Shown here piece by piece: positions 25,289 to 33,170 of a DNA stretch of 64,000 bases. The stretch is from Sphingopyxis panaciterrulae (lineage in GTDB: Bacteria; Pseudomonadota; Alphaproteobacteria; Sphingomonadales; Sphingomonadaceae), in assembly GCF_014199295.1 (NCBI RefSeq), contig NZ_JACIJH010000002.1, forward strand, positions 62,001 through 126,000, given 5' to 3'. The notes beneath the pieces were generated by a model, which had not been told where the DNA came from, made no database searches, and saw only the letters and a list, made by a program, of their open reading frames with translations. The position numbers and the translations under genes are program-made. Each line of letters starts with the position of its first letter. The first letter of the stretch is position 1.

Positions 25289-26662
25289 CTAGAAGCTCAA
25301 CTCGTCGTAGATCTTCGACAGATCGCGGCCCCACGCGCCTTCGTAGCGGTCGAGAAGGTCGTGCGCGGGCGACTTGCCGCTCTTGGCGATACGGCGGAGC
25401 GGTTCGAGGAAGCCGACCTCATTGTCGCCCATCGAATTGACCTCGCCGCGCGCCGCGAGGCCCGCTGCGGCGATGTCGAGCACGCGGGTGACGAGGTCGC
25501 CCACGGTGCCGCCGCCGGGCGCGGGAGCGCAGAGGCCCTCCTTCGGCACCGCATCGCGCAGGGCCTGCTGGTCCTCGATGCTCCAGCCCTTGACCAGATC
25601 CCAGGCTGCGTCGAGTGCGGCCTGATCGTAGAGCAGCCCGACCCACAAGGCCGGGAGCGCGCAGATGCGGTTCCACGGGCCGCCGTCGGCGCCGCGCATT
25701 TCGAGGAAGCTCTTGAGCCGGACCTCGGGAAAGGCGGTCGACAGATGGTCGGTCCAGTCGGACAGGCGCGGCAGCTCGCCCGGAAGCGCCGGCAGTTCGC
25801 CCTTCAGGAAGTCGCGGAAGCTCTGCCCGGCGGCGTCGATATACTGGCCGTCGCGGAACACGAAATACATCGGCACGTCGAGCATATAGTCGACATAGCG
25901 GTCATAGCCGAAGCCGTCCTCGAACACGAAGGGCAGCATGCCGGTGCGCGCCGGGTCGGTGTCGGTCCAGATGTGGCTGCGATAGGACAGATAGCCGTTC
26001 GGCTTCCCCTCGGTGAAGGGCGAGGAGGCGAAGAGCGCGGTCGCGAGCGGCTGGAGCGCCAGCGAAACGCGGAATTTTTGCACCATGTCGGCCTCGGACG
26101 CATAATCGAGGTTGGTCTGGATGGTGCAGGTGCGCAGCATCATGTCGAGGCCCATGCTGCCAACGCGCGGCATATGCGCGAGCATGATCCGGTAGCGTCC
26201 CTTGGGCATGATCGGCAGTTCGGCGCGCGTCTTGTCGGGCCACATGCCCAGCCCGAGGAAACCGAGGCCGAGTTCGGCGCCGACCTCCTTGACCTGCTTG
26301 AGGTGGCGGCCGGTCTCGGCGCAGGTCTGGTGAAGATTTTCGAGCGGAGCGCCCGACAGTTCGAGCTGCCCCGCGGGTTCGAGGCTGATCGCGCCGTCGC
26401 TGCCCGACAGCGCGATGACGTGCCCGCCCTCGATCACCGGCTCCCAGCCGAAGCGGGTGAGCGCCATCAGCAGGTCGCGGATGCCGCCGGGTTCGTCATA
26501 GGAGGGCGCGCGCTGATCGGCGGTGCGATAGACGAATTTCTCGTGCTCGGTGCCGATCCGCCATTGCTCCCTGGGCTTCTCGCCCCTGGCCATGGGGGCC
26601 GCGAGCTGGTCGCGGCTTTCGATGATGGGATCGTTCCGATCGGAAACCTGCCGCGTGCTCAT
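25289..26662 (-). CDS. gshA: Glutamate-cysteine ligase, plant/alphaproteobacterial type
   Basis: 457 residues, the standard length for the GCS2-type enzyme of alphaproteobacteria. Motifs include WRIGTEHEKFVY, EPAGQLELSGAPLENLHQT, CTIQTNLDYASEADMVQKFR and SRLKSF-type LKSFLEMRGADGGPWN. It makes gamma-glutamylcysteine from glutamate and cysteine with ATP, the first step of glutathione synthesis, and so supplies the GSTs at 4.9, 10.7 and 15.5 kb. It lies 49 bases after rsmE. Confidence 0.95.
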   Translation of the reverse strand: MSTRQVSDRNDPIIESRDQLAAPMARGEKPREQWRIGTEHEKFVYRTADQRAPSYDEPGGIRDLLMALTRFGWEPVIEGGHVIALSGSDGAISLEPAGQLELSGAPLENLHQTCAETGRHLKQVKEVGAELGLGFLGLGMWPDKTRAELPIMPKGRYRIMLAHMPRVGSMGLDMMLRTCTIQTNLDYASEADMVQKFRVSLALQPLATALFASSPFTEGKPNGYLSYRSHIWTDTDPARTGMLPFVFEDGFGYDRYVDYMLDVPMYFVFRDGQYIDAAGQSFRDFLKGELPALPGELPRLSDWTDHLSTAFPEVRLKSFLEMRGADGGPWNRICALPALWVGLLYDQAALDAAWDLVKGWSIEDQQALRDAVPKEGLCAPAPGGGTVGDLVTRVLDIAAAGLAARGEVNSMGDNEVGFLEPLRRIAKSGKSPAHDLLDRYEGAWGRDLSKIYDELSF

Positions 26663-26711
26663 GGCCGAGCATTTAGGGTGCGCGCGCCCGTCTTACCAGA
26701 GGGTGATTGCA

Positions 26712-27470
26712 TCAGCCCGCGGAACGGTCGGCGCCCCAGTCCCCGTGTGCCGCCATCCACAGCGCGGTGGCGGCGATGGCGGCGGTTTCGGCGCGCAGGA
26801 TGCGTGGGCCGAGCGCGACGTGGCGCACCGCCGGGACGGCGAGCAGCGCGGCGCGCTCGCGGTCGGTGAAGCCGCCCTCGGGGCCGGTCAGAATCGCGGC
26901 GGGCGCGGGCGCGTCGATCCCGGCCATCGGCGCGCCGCCCGCCTCGTCGGCGAACAGCAGCGCGCGGGCGGCGGGCCAGCCCTTCAGAAGCTGCGGCAGC
27001 TTGACCGGCTCGGCGAGTTCGGGGAGCGCGGTGCGCCCGCATTGTTCGCACGCTTCGACGATCTGCGCCTCGATCCGCTCGCGCTTGACGCGCTCGACGA
27101 TCGTGCGCTCGGTGAACACGGGTTGCAGGCGGGCGACGCCGAGTTCGGTCGCCTTTTCAACGATCCAGTCGAGCCGCGCCTTCTTGACAGGCGCGAAGCA
27201 GAGCCAGAGGTCGGGAACCGCCTCGCGCGCCCGCGTCTGCCGCTCGATCCGCAGCGTCAGCGCGCGCTTGCCGGCGTCGGTGACGGTGGCAAGCCATTCG
27301 CCGCTGCGATTGTCGAAGAGGAGGAGCGGATCGCCCGGCTTCGCGCGCATGACGTGGAGCAGATAATGGGCGGCTGCACCCTCGACAGTCGGTGCCGTAT
27401 CGGCGCCGAGCGGCTGGTCCACAAACAGGCGGGGCGTGCTGGCGGGCGGCCAGGCGGGGGTGGCAGGCAT
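26712..27470 (-). CDS. rsmE: 16S rRNA (uracil(1498)-N3)-methyltransferase
   Basis: 252 residues. An N-terminal PUA-like domain (about 1-80) precedes the SPOUT methyltransferase domain, whose knot motifs LTGPEGGFTDRE (about 194-205) and LGPRILRAETAAIAA (about 221-235) bind S-adenosylmethionine. It methylates U1498 of 16S rRNA. It is upstream of gshA; in sphingomonads I recall ubiA, rsmE and gshA as frequent neighbours, but ubiA is at 41.5 kb here. Confidence 0.95.
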   Translation of the reverse strand: MPATPAWPPASTPRLFVDQPLGADTAPTVEGAAAHYLLHVMRAKPGDPLLLFDNRSGEWLATVTDAGKRALTLRIERQTRAREAVPDLWLCFAPVKKARLDWIVEKATELGVARLQPVFTERTIVERVKRERIEAQIVEACEQCGRTALPELAEPVKLPQLLKGWPAARALLFADEAGGAPMAGIDAPAPAAILTGPEGGFTDRERAALLAVPAVRHVALGPRILRAETAAIAATALWMAAHGDWGADRSAG

Positions 27471-27527
27471 GGCAAGGGCGATAGCAGACGCGCCACAGGG
27501 TGCCCAAGGCTTTGTGTCTTCATGCCA

Positions 27528-27590
27528 TCGGGCCCTGAGCCTGTCGAAGGGCGCCTGACGACGACAAGCGCGCCCTTCGACGGCCTTCCA
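27528..27590. repeat. Palindromic intergenic repeat, family E
   Basis: GTCGAAGGGCGC at 27543-27554 is repeated inverted at 27570-27581. The outer sequence CCCTGAGCCTGTCGAAGGGC is a widespread sphingomonad/Erythrobacter intergenic motif. It lies between rsmE and the TonB-receptor gene. Confidence 0.75.
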
Positions 27591-27618
27591 AGGCAGGTGT
27601 CCGTACTAGCTGAAGAAT

Positions 27619-30342
27619 TCAGAGCTTCAGCTTGGCACCGAAGCTCAGATAGCGGCCGACCACGTCATAGTGAGCGCTGTAGGTCGTCGTGATCAGCGGC
27701 GGGTTCCTGTCGAAGACGTTTTTGACATTCGTGAAGAAGGTGAACTTTTCGCCCACGTGGAACTGCGCCCCCAGGTCGAGATACACCCGCGCGCCGATGT
27801 CGCCGTTCACGATATCCAACTGGTCGTTGAACTGTCCGCCCCCGGCATAGCGCAGGCGCGCATCGACCCCGAGCGTTTCGCTCTGATAGCTGACGCTGAA
27901 AATACCCCGCCATTTGGGCAGGCCGCTGAGCACCGAATCGCCGACATTGCCGGAGACATCGCGCCGGGTTGACCCGGTGTCGGTGATGAGCTTGTCGACA
28001 TAGGTCGCAAGAGCCCGGAAATTCAGCGAACCGCCGCTGGACAGCGGAAGCCGGTACGACATTTCAAGGTCGAATCCGCTCGTCTCGAACTTGGCGATGT
28101 TCTGGGCCAGGGCATAGACGGTCGTGATCGTGCCGGTGCCGTCGCGGATTATGCGGTCGCAGGCGGCCGTATCGCCGGCGGCACATGCCGCCGTGATGTC
28201 CGCCGCGTCGGGTGTCGCGATCGCATTGCCGATGTCGATGCTGTAATAATCGACCGAGAGCGCCAGTCCCGGAACGAAGGACGGCGAATAGGAGCCGCCG
28301 ACCGTCCAGCTCTTCGCGACCTCGGGCACCAGATCCGCGTTGCCGCCGCTGAAGATCGTGGCCGTCGGATTGCTGTCATAGTCCGGATCGGCGTCGCGGC
28401 CCGCGCTGTCGTTATCGACGACGGGGCGGATGTTGATCGAATTGACCGCGAACAAATTGCCGATGCTCGGTGCCCGGATATCGCGCGACCGCGTCGCGCG
28501 GAGGAGAAGGTCGCCAAAGAGGCGCGCGGTGCCGCCGATCTTCCACGACCAGATGCCGCCGCTGAGGCTATAGTCGGAATAGCGCGCCGCACCGTTCGCT
28601 TCGACGTCGATACCGTCGGTTTTCACCAGCGGTACCAGCGCTTCGACGAAGGCTTCCTTGACGTTGAAGCCGCCTTCGAGGGGATCGTTGAAGATCGGCG
28701 TGCCGAAGACGCCCGCGGTGTCCAGTTCGCCGATCGATTCGGACTGCTCTTCCCAGCGCGCTTCGGCGCCCAGCGCGACCGATACCGGGCCCGCCCAGAG
28801 CGAGAAGGGATCGCCCTGCAACCGGACTCCGACCGAATCGAGCTTGCTGACGCTCTTGGACATCTGGGTTCCGGTGACATAGTTCACTGCGTCGGCCGAC
28901 GGCGCGACCTCCCCGAAGGGATTGAACGGCACGCAGGCCGGATCGTCGTTGGCGGGATCGGCGTCCGCATTGACCGCGCAGACGATATTGCCCCCCGATT
29001 CCACCGCATCGATCGCGCGAAGGAAATTGGCCGGGATCGACGAGTTGTAGAATCGGGAATTGCTGTCGAGTTCGCCGTGACTGTAGTGCGCGTCATAGGT
29101 CCAGCCGCCGCCGATACTGCCCTCGACCCCGAAGGCGATCTCCTTCGTCTCGCGCTGCGCGTCGAAGCGGAGGAGGAAGGCGTCGCGGGACATGCGGCCA
29201 AGAGTGAAGGAGGTCTCGCCGGCATCCGCGAGCTGCTGCTGGATAGCGGGCGACAGAAAGGCGTTGGTCGCCGAGACATTGAACAGAAGGACCGACGACG
29301 CCGGGTCGGGGAAGAAGGGCTGATTCACTTTCGTGCGGCCATAGGCGGCATCGACCCAGAATTTCGTATCGCCCACGTCGTAGGACAGCCGGGCATAGCT
29401 TCCCAGCCGATCGAGCGGGCTGCCGACGATCAGCGTGTCATAGAGGCTGAAGAAGTCGCCCGGCCCGGCCGGCCGCAGGCTTCCGTCGGGGTTGAACGTC
29501 TGACCGGCCAGTGGGCCGCTCAGGACGGTTCCGCCGAAGGTGATCGGTGCCAGATCGTCGACGTTTGGCTGCAACTCGCGCTGCCCGCCGCCGATATTGA
29601 CGAGGCCGGCGCCGAACCATGGGCGGTCGTCGCGACCGCTGACGCCGATCCCCTCGTCCTTCAGATATTCGGCGCCGATCATGAAATGACCCGCTCCGCC
29701 CGCGAAGCTCGTCCCGAACGCGCCGTCGAGACGATAGCGGAAGCCGTCGCCGCGCGACGAAATGCCCGTCTCGGCGCCCAGTTGCAGCCCGTCGAGCTTG
29801 TCGTTGAGGATGATGTTCACGACGCCGGCAACGGCGCCGGACCCCCATGCGGCGGACGCGCCGCCCGTCACCAGTTCGACCCGCTCGACAAGGTTCGTCG
29901 GCACGAAATTGAGGTTGTTGTCGCCGATGAAGCGCCGGCCGTTGACGAGCGTCAGGGTCCGGGAGGTGCCGAGGCCGCGAAGCTCGACCGGCGCCGTGCC
30001 GCTCGTGGTGTTGCCGATCGACTGGTTGGCCGAGACCGAGTTGCGGATCTGGGGCAGTTCGTTGAGCGCCTGCTGAAGATTGACCGCAGCGGCCTGGCGA
30101 AATTCGGTGGCGCCCAGAACCGTGGTCGGCGTGGGCTGGTCGAAACCATCGCGCTGAATGCGCGATCCGGTGACGACGATATCGTTGCCATTGTCCGGCT
30201 CCTCGACCGCCTGGTCAGCGGACGCCGTCTGCGCCGCCGCGGGCAGTGCCGTCAGCAGACCCGCGAGCAGCGCAGCGGCGCTGGCCTCGCGAACGAAGAT
30301 ATGACCGAGCTTCCCGGAATTCCTGTGCATCATCCACCCCAT
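27619..30342 (-). CDS. TonB-dependent outer-membrane receptor
   Basis: 907 residues. A signal peptide (about 1-38, ending LPAAAQ) is followed by a TonB-box-like DIVVTGSRIQRDGFDQ and the plug domain (about 65-180, with ELRGLGTSRTLTLVNGRRF and AAWGSGAVAGVVNIIL). The 22-strand barrel ends in the terminal aromatic pattern YDVVGRYLSFGAKLKL. Receptors of this style in sphingomonads import peptides, glycans or siderophores. It is divergent from an operon of peptidases and D-amino-acid enzymes, which points to a peptide-like ligand; that part is inference. Confidence 0.92.
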   Translation of the reverse strand: MGWMMHRNSGKLGHIFVREASAAALLAGLLTALPAAAQTASADQAVEEPDNGNDIVVTGSRIQRDGFDQPTPTTVLGATEFRQAAAVNLQQALNELPQIRNSVSANQSIGNTTSGTAPVELRGLGTSRTLTLVNGRRFIGDNNLNFVPTNLVERVELVTGGASAAWGSGAVAGVVNIILNDKLDGLQLGAETGISSRGDGFRYRLDGAFGTSFAGGAGHFMIGAEYLKDEGIGVSGRDDRPWFGAGLVNIGGGQRELQPNVDDLAPITFGGTVLSGPLAGQTFNPDGSLRPAGPGDFFSLYDTLIVGSPLDRLGSYARLSYDVGDTKFWVDAAYGRTKVNQPFFPDPASSVLLFNVSATNAFLSPAIQQQLADAGETSFTLGRMSRDAFLLRFDAQRETKEIAFGVEGSIGGGWTYDAHYSHGELDSNSRFYNSSIPANFLRAIDAVESGGNIVCAVNADADPANDDPACVPFNPFGEVAPSADAVNYVTGTQMSKSVSKLDSVGVRLQGDPFSLWAGPVSVALGAEARWEEQSESIGELDTAGVFGTPIFNDPLEGGFNVKEAFVEALVPLVKTDGIDVEANGAARYSDYSLSGGIWSWKIGGTARLFGDLLLRATRSRDIRAPSIGNLFAVNSINIRPVVDNDSAGRDADPDYDSNPTATIFSGGNADLVPEVAKSWTVGGSYSPSFVPGLALSVDYYSIDIGNAIATPDAADITAACAAGDTAACDRIIRDGTGTITTVYALAQNIAKFETSGFDLEMSYRLPLSSGGSLNFRALATYVDKLITDTGSTRRDVSGNVGDSVLSGLPKWRGIFSVSYQSETLGVDARLRYAGGGQFNDQLDIVNGDIGARVYLDLGAQFHVGEKFTFFTNVKNVFDRNPPLITTTYSAHYDVVGRYLSFGAKLKL

Positions 30343-30415
30343 TTTTCAACTCGACCGCTGCTGGGCCGATCTTCCCTTGGCGAATGTGGCATAATGTCTC
30401 TCATGGGACAATAAG

Positions 30416-30429
30416 TTTCTTATAAGAAA
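30416..30429. promoter_or_regulatory. 14-bp perfect palindrome upstream of the TonB receptor
   Basis: TTTCTTATAAGAAA is a perfect palindrome 74 bases upstream of the receptor start, in an AT-rich stretch unusual for this genome. The size and position suit a dimeric repressor or activator. No regulator gene is adjacent. Confidence 0.5.
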
Positions 30430-30513
30430 AATTAAGCCTATCTTTGACGGCGGATGCATATGGAGGTCTGCTGAGGCTGGATATCGAATCATGTCGGGGG
30501 TGGGGATTGGCTG

Positions 30514-30771
30514 ATGCCACGCCTGCGCCTGCTGCTTGCTCCGCTTCTCGCGACCGCCTTGGCGGCGCAGGATCTTTCGGCCGATGTGCTTGAGGGCGAG
30601 CGGGCGACGCTCGCCGAATCCCCGATCGCCTCGTCCAATTTCCCCACATTCGTGCACAACCTGAACACGGGCGGCAACGATGAGCGCGAGAGCAAGGGAG
30701 CGATTGCCACGAACAGCGTTCGTCACGCGCCGGGCCACCAATCCTGTGTGGAGTTGCCGGCGGTGCGGTGA
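30514..30771 (+). CDS. Possible small secreted protein (uncertain)
   Basis: 85 residues in the 525-base divergent region 30343-30867, which otherwise holds only promoter elements. The N-terminus MPRLRLLLAPLLATALAAQ looks like a signal peptide; the rest is polar with a single Cys and no recognised domain. By a rough count about four fifths of third codon positions are G or C, as in real genes here, and a G-rich stretch precedes the ATG. Frames on the other strand are also open, so this may be chance. Confidence 0.35.
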   Translation: MPRLRLLLAPLLATALAAQDLSADVLEGERATLAESPIASSNFPTFVHNLNTGGNDERESKGAIATNSVRHAPGHQSCVELPAVR

Positions 30772-30811
30772 GCGATGCCGCCTTCCCCGGGTGAAAGGGG
30801 ATTGACCGATC

Positions 30812-30825
30812 CCAATTGGGATAAT
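30812..30825. promoter_or_regulatory. 14-bp perfect palindrome upstream of the peptidase operon
   Basis: ATCCCAATTGGGAT is a perfect palindrome 42 bases before the M19 gene. A -35-like TTGACC (30805-30810) sits immediately before it, so a bound protein would cover the promoter. A further TTGGGA/TCCCAA pair (30819-30824 and 30833-30838) overlaps it. The sequence differs from the palindrome on the receptor side. Confidence 0.5.
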
Positions 30826-30867
30826 ATCGTCCCAAGTAGAAAATATGAATAGATCAAAGGGGGTGAG

Positions 30868-32010
30868 ATGCTTCTTTCTCGACGGCAGGCGATATGCGGT
30901 GCGGGCGCGGCCATCGCCGCCCCCTTGGCGGCCCCCTATGTCGCGCGCGCGCATTTCCAGATCAATCCGGCGACGAACCGCGTCTATTCGAAGCGGGCGA
31001 TAGAGCTGGTGCAGCGCGCGGTCGTGATTGATATGCTCGCGCCGATCAAGATCGACTTCAGCCCTGAATATTACGCCAAGGCGCTGAGCGAAAAGGAGGC
31101 CGCGGACTTCCGGGCGAGCGGCATCACCGCCATCCATCACGCGGTCGGCCTCGGCGGCCCCACCGCGAAGGAGCAGGCGCTCAGCTTCTTTGCGATCTGG
31201 GGCAATTTCGTCGCGCGCAACAGCCATGTCTTCACGGGCGTCGACAAGTTCGCCGATATCCTGCGCGCCAAGCGCGACGGCAAGGTCGCGGTGATCATGG
31301 GCCTGCAGAATGCGGATCATTTCCTGCGCCCCGCTGACGTCAAGACCTTCTACCAGATCGGCCAGCGCTGCGCCCAGCTCACCTACAATTCGCAGAATCG
31401 CATCGGATCGGGGTCGACCGACCGCGTTGACGGCGGCGTGAGCGACTTCGGCGCGCGGATCATCGAGGCGATGAACGCGGTCGGGATGCTGGTCGACGTC
31501 TCGCACAGCGGCGACCGCACGACCCTCGACGCCATCGACATCTCGGCCAAGCCGATCGCGATCACGCACAGCAACTGCCGCGCGCTGATCGACCACCCCC
31601 GCGTCAAGACCGACGAGGCGATCAAGGCGCTCGCCGCCAAGGGCGGCGTGATGGGCATCACGGGCGTGCGCAACTTTGTCAGCAAGACCGACCCGACCAC
31701 CATCGTGAACTATGTCGACCATATCGATCATGTCGTGAAGCTGGTCGGCATCGACCATGTCGGCATCGGCACCGATTCCGACCTCTACGGCTATGACGAC
31801 ACGTCGCCGGAGATGAACAAGATGCTGCGCGGCGCCTACAAGGACAGCTATGCCTTCCGCGAGAAGATCGACATCGACGGTTTCGATCACCCGCTCAAGA
31901 TGTTCGACCTGACCGAGGAACTGCTGCGCCGCGACTATTCCGACGCGAACATCCTCGCGGTGCTCGGCGGCAATTTCCAGCGCCTGCTGACCGCGACCTG
32001 GGGCGGCTGA
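30868..32010 (+). CDS. M19 (renal-dipeptidase-like) family protein with altered metal site
   Basis: 380 residues. A Tat-like signal (SRRQAICGAGAAIAAPLAAPYVARA) predicts export. The fold motifs of M19 dipeptidases are recognisable: GKVAVIMGLQNADHF, VDVSHSGDRTTLDAI, AITHSNCRAL, DHVGIGTDSDLYG. Compared with human renal dipeptidase, the two later His ligands (213, 234) and the Asp (303) are kept. The N-terminal DGHND is DMLAP (55-59), the bridging Glu is Gln147, and the substrate-side His is Tyr173. M19 enzymes cleave dipeptides, often with a D residue at the second position; activity here is uncertain. GGGGGTGAG lies just before the ATG. Confidence 0.85.
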   Translation: MLLSRRQAICGAGAAIAAPLAAPYVARAHFQINPATNRVYSKRAIELVQRAVVIDMLAPIKIDFSPEYYAKALSEKEAADFRASGITAIHHAVGLGGPTAKEQALSFFAIWGNFVARNSHVFTGVDKFADILRAKRDGKVAVIMGLQNADHFLRPADVKTFYQIGQRCAQLTYNSQNRIGSGSTDRVDGGVSDFGARIIEAMNAVGMLVDVSHSGDRTTLDAIDISAKPIAITHSNCRALIDHPRVKTDEAIKALAAKGGVMGITGVRNFVSKTDPTTIVNYVDHIDHVVKLVGIDHVGIGTDSDLYGYDDTSPEMNKMLRGAYKDSYAFREKIDIDGFDHPLKMFDLTEELLRRDYSDANILAVLGGNFQRLLTATWGG

Positions 32011-32053
32011 CCGTGGCGATCGCACCCGTTCCCCTCCTGCCGCGAGCTGCACG

Positions 32054-33100
32054 ATGAATGCCCCCACCGACCGCATGGCGAGCGCGCTCCTGCTCCCGCA
32101 GCCCTATGTCCTGTTCCTCGGCGACACGACGGTCCGTGGCTATGCCAAGACCGCGTTCGGGCTCCGCGACTGGGCGCCCGAAAAATGCGTCGGCGAACTC
32201 CGCCTTCCCGGCGCCACGGTCACCGCCGGTCTCGACGCGGTGACGGCGGCGGAGGCGCGGGCGCGGGGCGCGCGGGCGCTGGTGATCGGTGTCGCCAATC
32301 AGGGGGGGGTGATCCCCGCCAGTTGGCGCGTTTCGCTGATCGAGGCGCTAGAGGCCGGGCTCGATCTGATCGCCGGCATGCACATGCGCCTCTCCGATAT
32401 TCCCGAACTGGTCGAAGCGGCACGGCGCCTCGGCCGGCAACTGATCGACGTCCGTGTCCCGCCCCGGCAGATTCCGGTGGGCACCGGGCGCAAGCGCAGC
32501 GGCAAGCGGCTGCTCACCGTCGGCACCGATTGCGCGCTCGGCAAGAAATATACGGCGCTCGCCCTGTTTCGCGCCTTTGAGCGGCGCGGCATTGCGGCGG
32601 ATTTCCGCGCCAGCGGGCAGACCGGCATCATGATCGCGGGTGGCGGCATCCCGATGGACGCCGTGGTTTCGGACTTCGAGGCCGGCGCCGCCGAACTGCT
32701 GTCGCCCGATGCCGATGCGGATCATTGGGACATCATCGAAGGGCAGGGGGCGCTGACCCATCCCGCCTATGCGGCGGTGTCGCTGGGGTTGCTTCACGGC
32801 AGCCAGCCCGACGTCTTCGTCGTCTGTCACGAACCGGGCCGTACCGAGATGCTCGGCATGCCGGGCTTTCCGGTGACCAGTGTCGAGGAGATCACCGAGC
32901 TTACCACGCGCCTCGGCCGCCGGACGAATCCGGCGATCCGCTGCGGCGGCTATGCATTCAACACCGCGGCGATGACCGACGATGCGGCAGCCGAACTCAT
33001 GGCGAAAGAGAGCCGGCGGCTCGGCTTGCCGGTTGCCGACCCGATGCGCGGCGGACCGGCGTTCGAGGCGCTGGTCGCGTCCTGCCTGAGCGCGGATTGA
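32054..33100 (+). CDS. DUF1611 / DgcN-like protein (putative D-amino-acid N-acetyltransferase)
   Basis: 348 residues. An N-terminal DUF1611_N domain (about 15-140, YVLFLGDTTVRGYAKTAFGL) and a P-loop-containing DUF1611 domain (about 150-345) are present, with Walker A-like GTDCALGKKYT at 157-167. DgcN, a family member, has been described as making N-acetyl-D-glutamate, which DgcA then racemises. No dgcA-type epimerase gene is next to it here. It has no signal peptide and is 43 bases after the M19 gene, so it would act on products once they reach the cytoplasm. Confidence 0.85.
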   Translation: MNAPTDRMASALLLPQPYVLFLGDTTVRGYAKTAFGLRDWAPEKCVGELRLPGATVTAGLDAVTAAEARARGARALVIGVANQGGVIPASWRVSLIEALEAGLDLIAGMHMRLSDIPELVEAARRLGRQLIDVRVPPRQIPVGTGRKRSGKRLLTVGTDCALGKKYTALALFRAFERRGIAADFRASGQTGIMIAGGGIPMDAVVSDFEAGAAELLSPDADADHWDIIEGQGALTHPAYAAVSLGLLHGSQPDVFVVCHEPGRTEMLGMPGFPVTSVEEITELTTRLGRRTNPAIRCGGYAFNTAAMTDDAAAELMAKESRRLGLPVADPMRGGPAFEALVASCLSAD

Positions 33101-33170
33101 CGTTTCCCTTCGGCCCGGCGCGAAGGCGTCGGGTCCGACTCTTGTTCGACCCAGGCAGAGAGGTTCCTTC

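Noticed and set aside
30514-30771. Lasso-peptide or other RiPP precursor beside the TonB receptor
   Set aside because: No maturation enzymes (cyclase, leader peptidase, transporter) are nearby, and the sequence has no leader/core pattern I recognise; listed only as an uncertain small gene.
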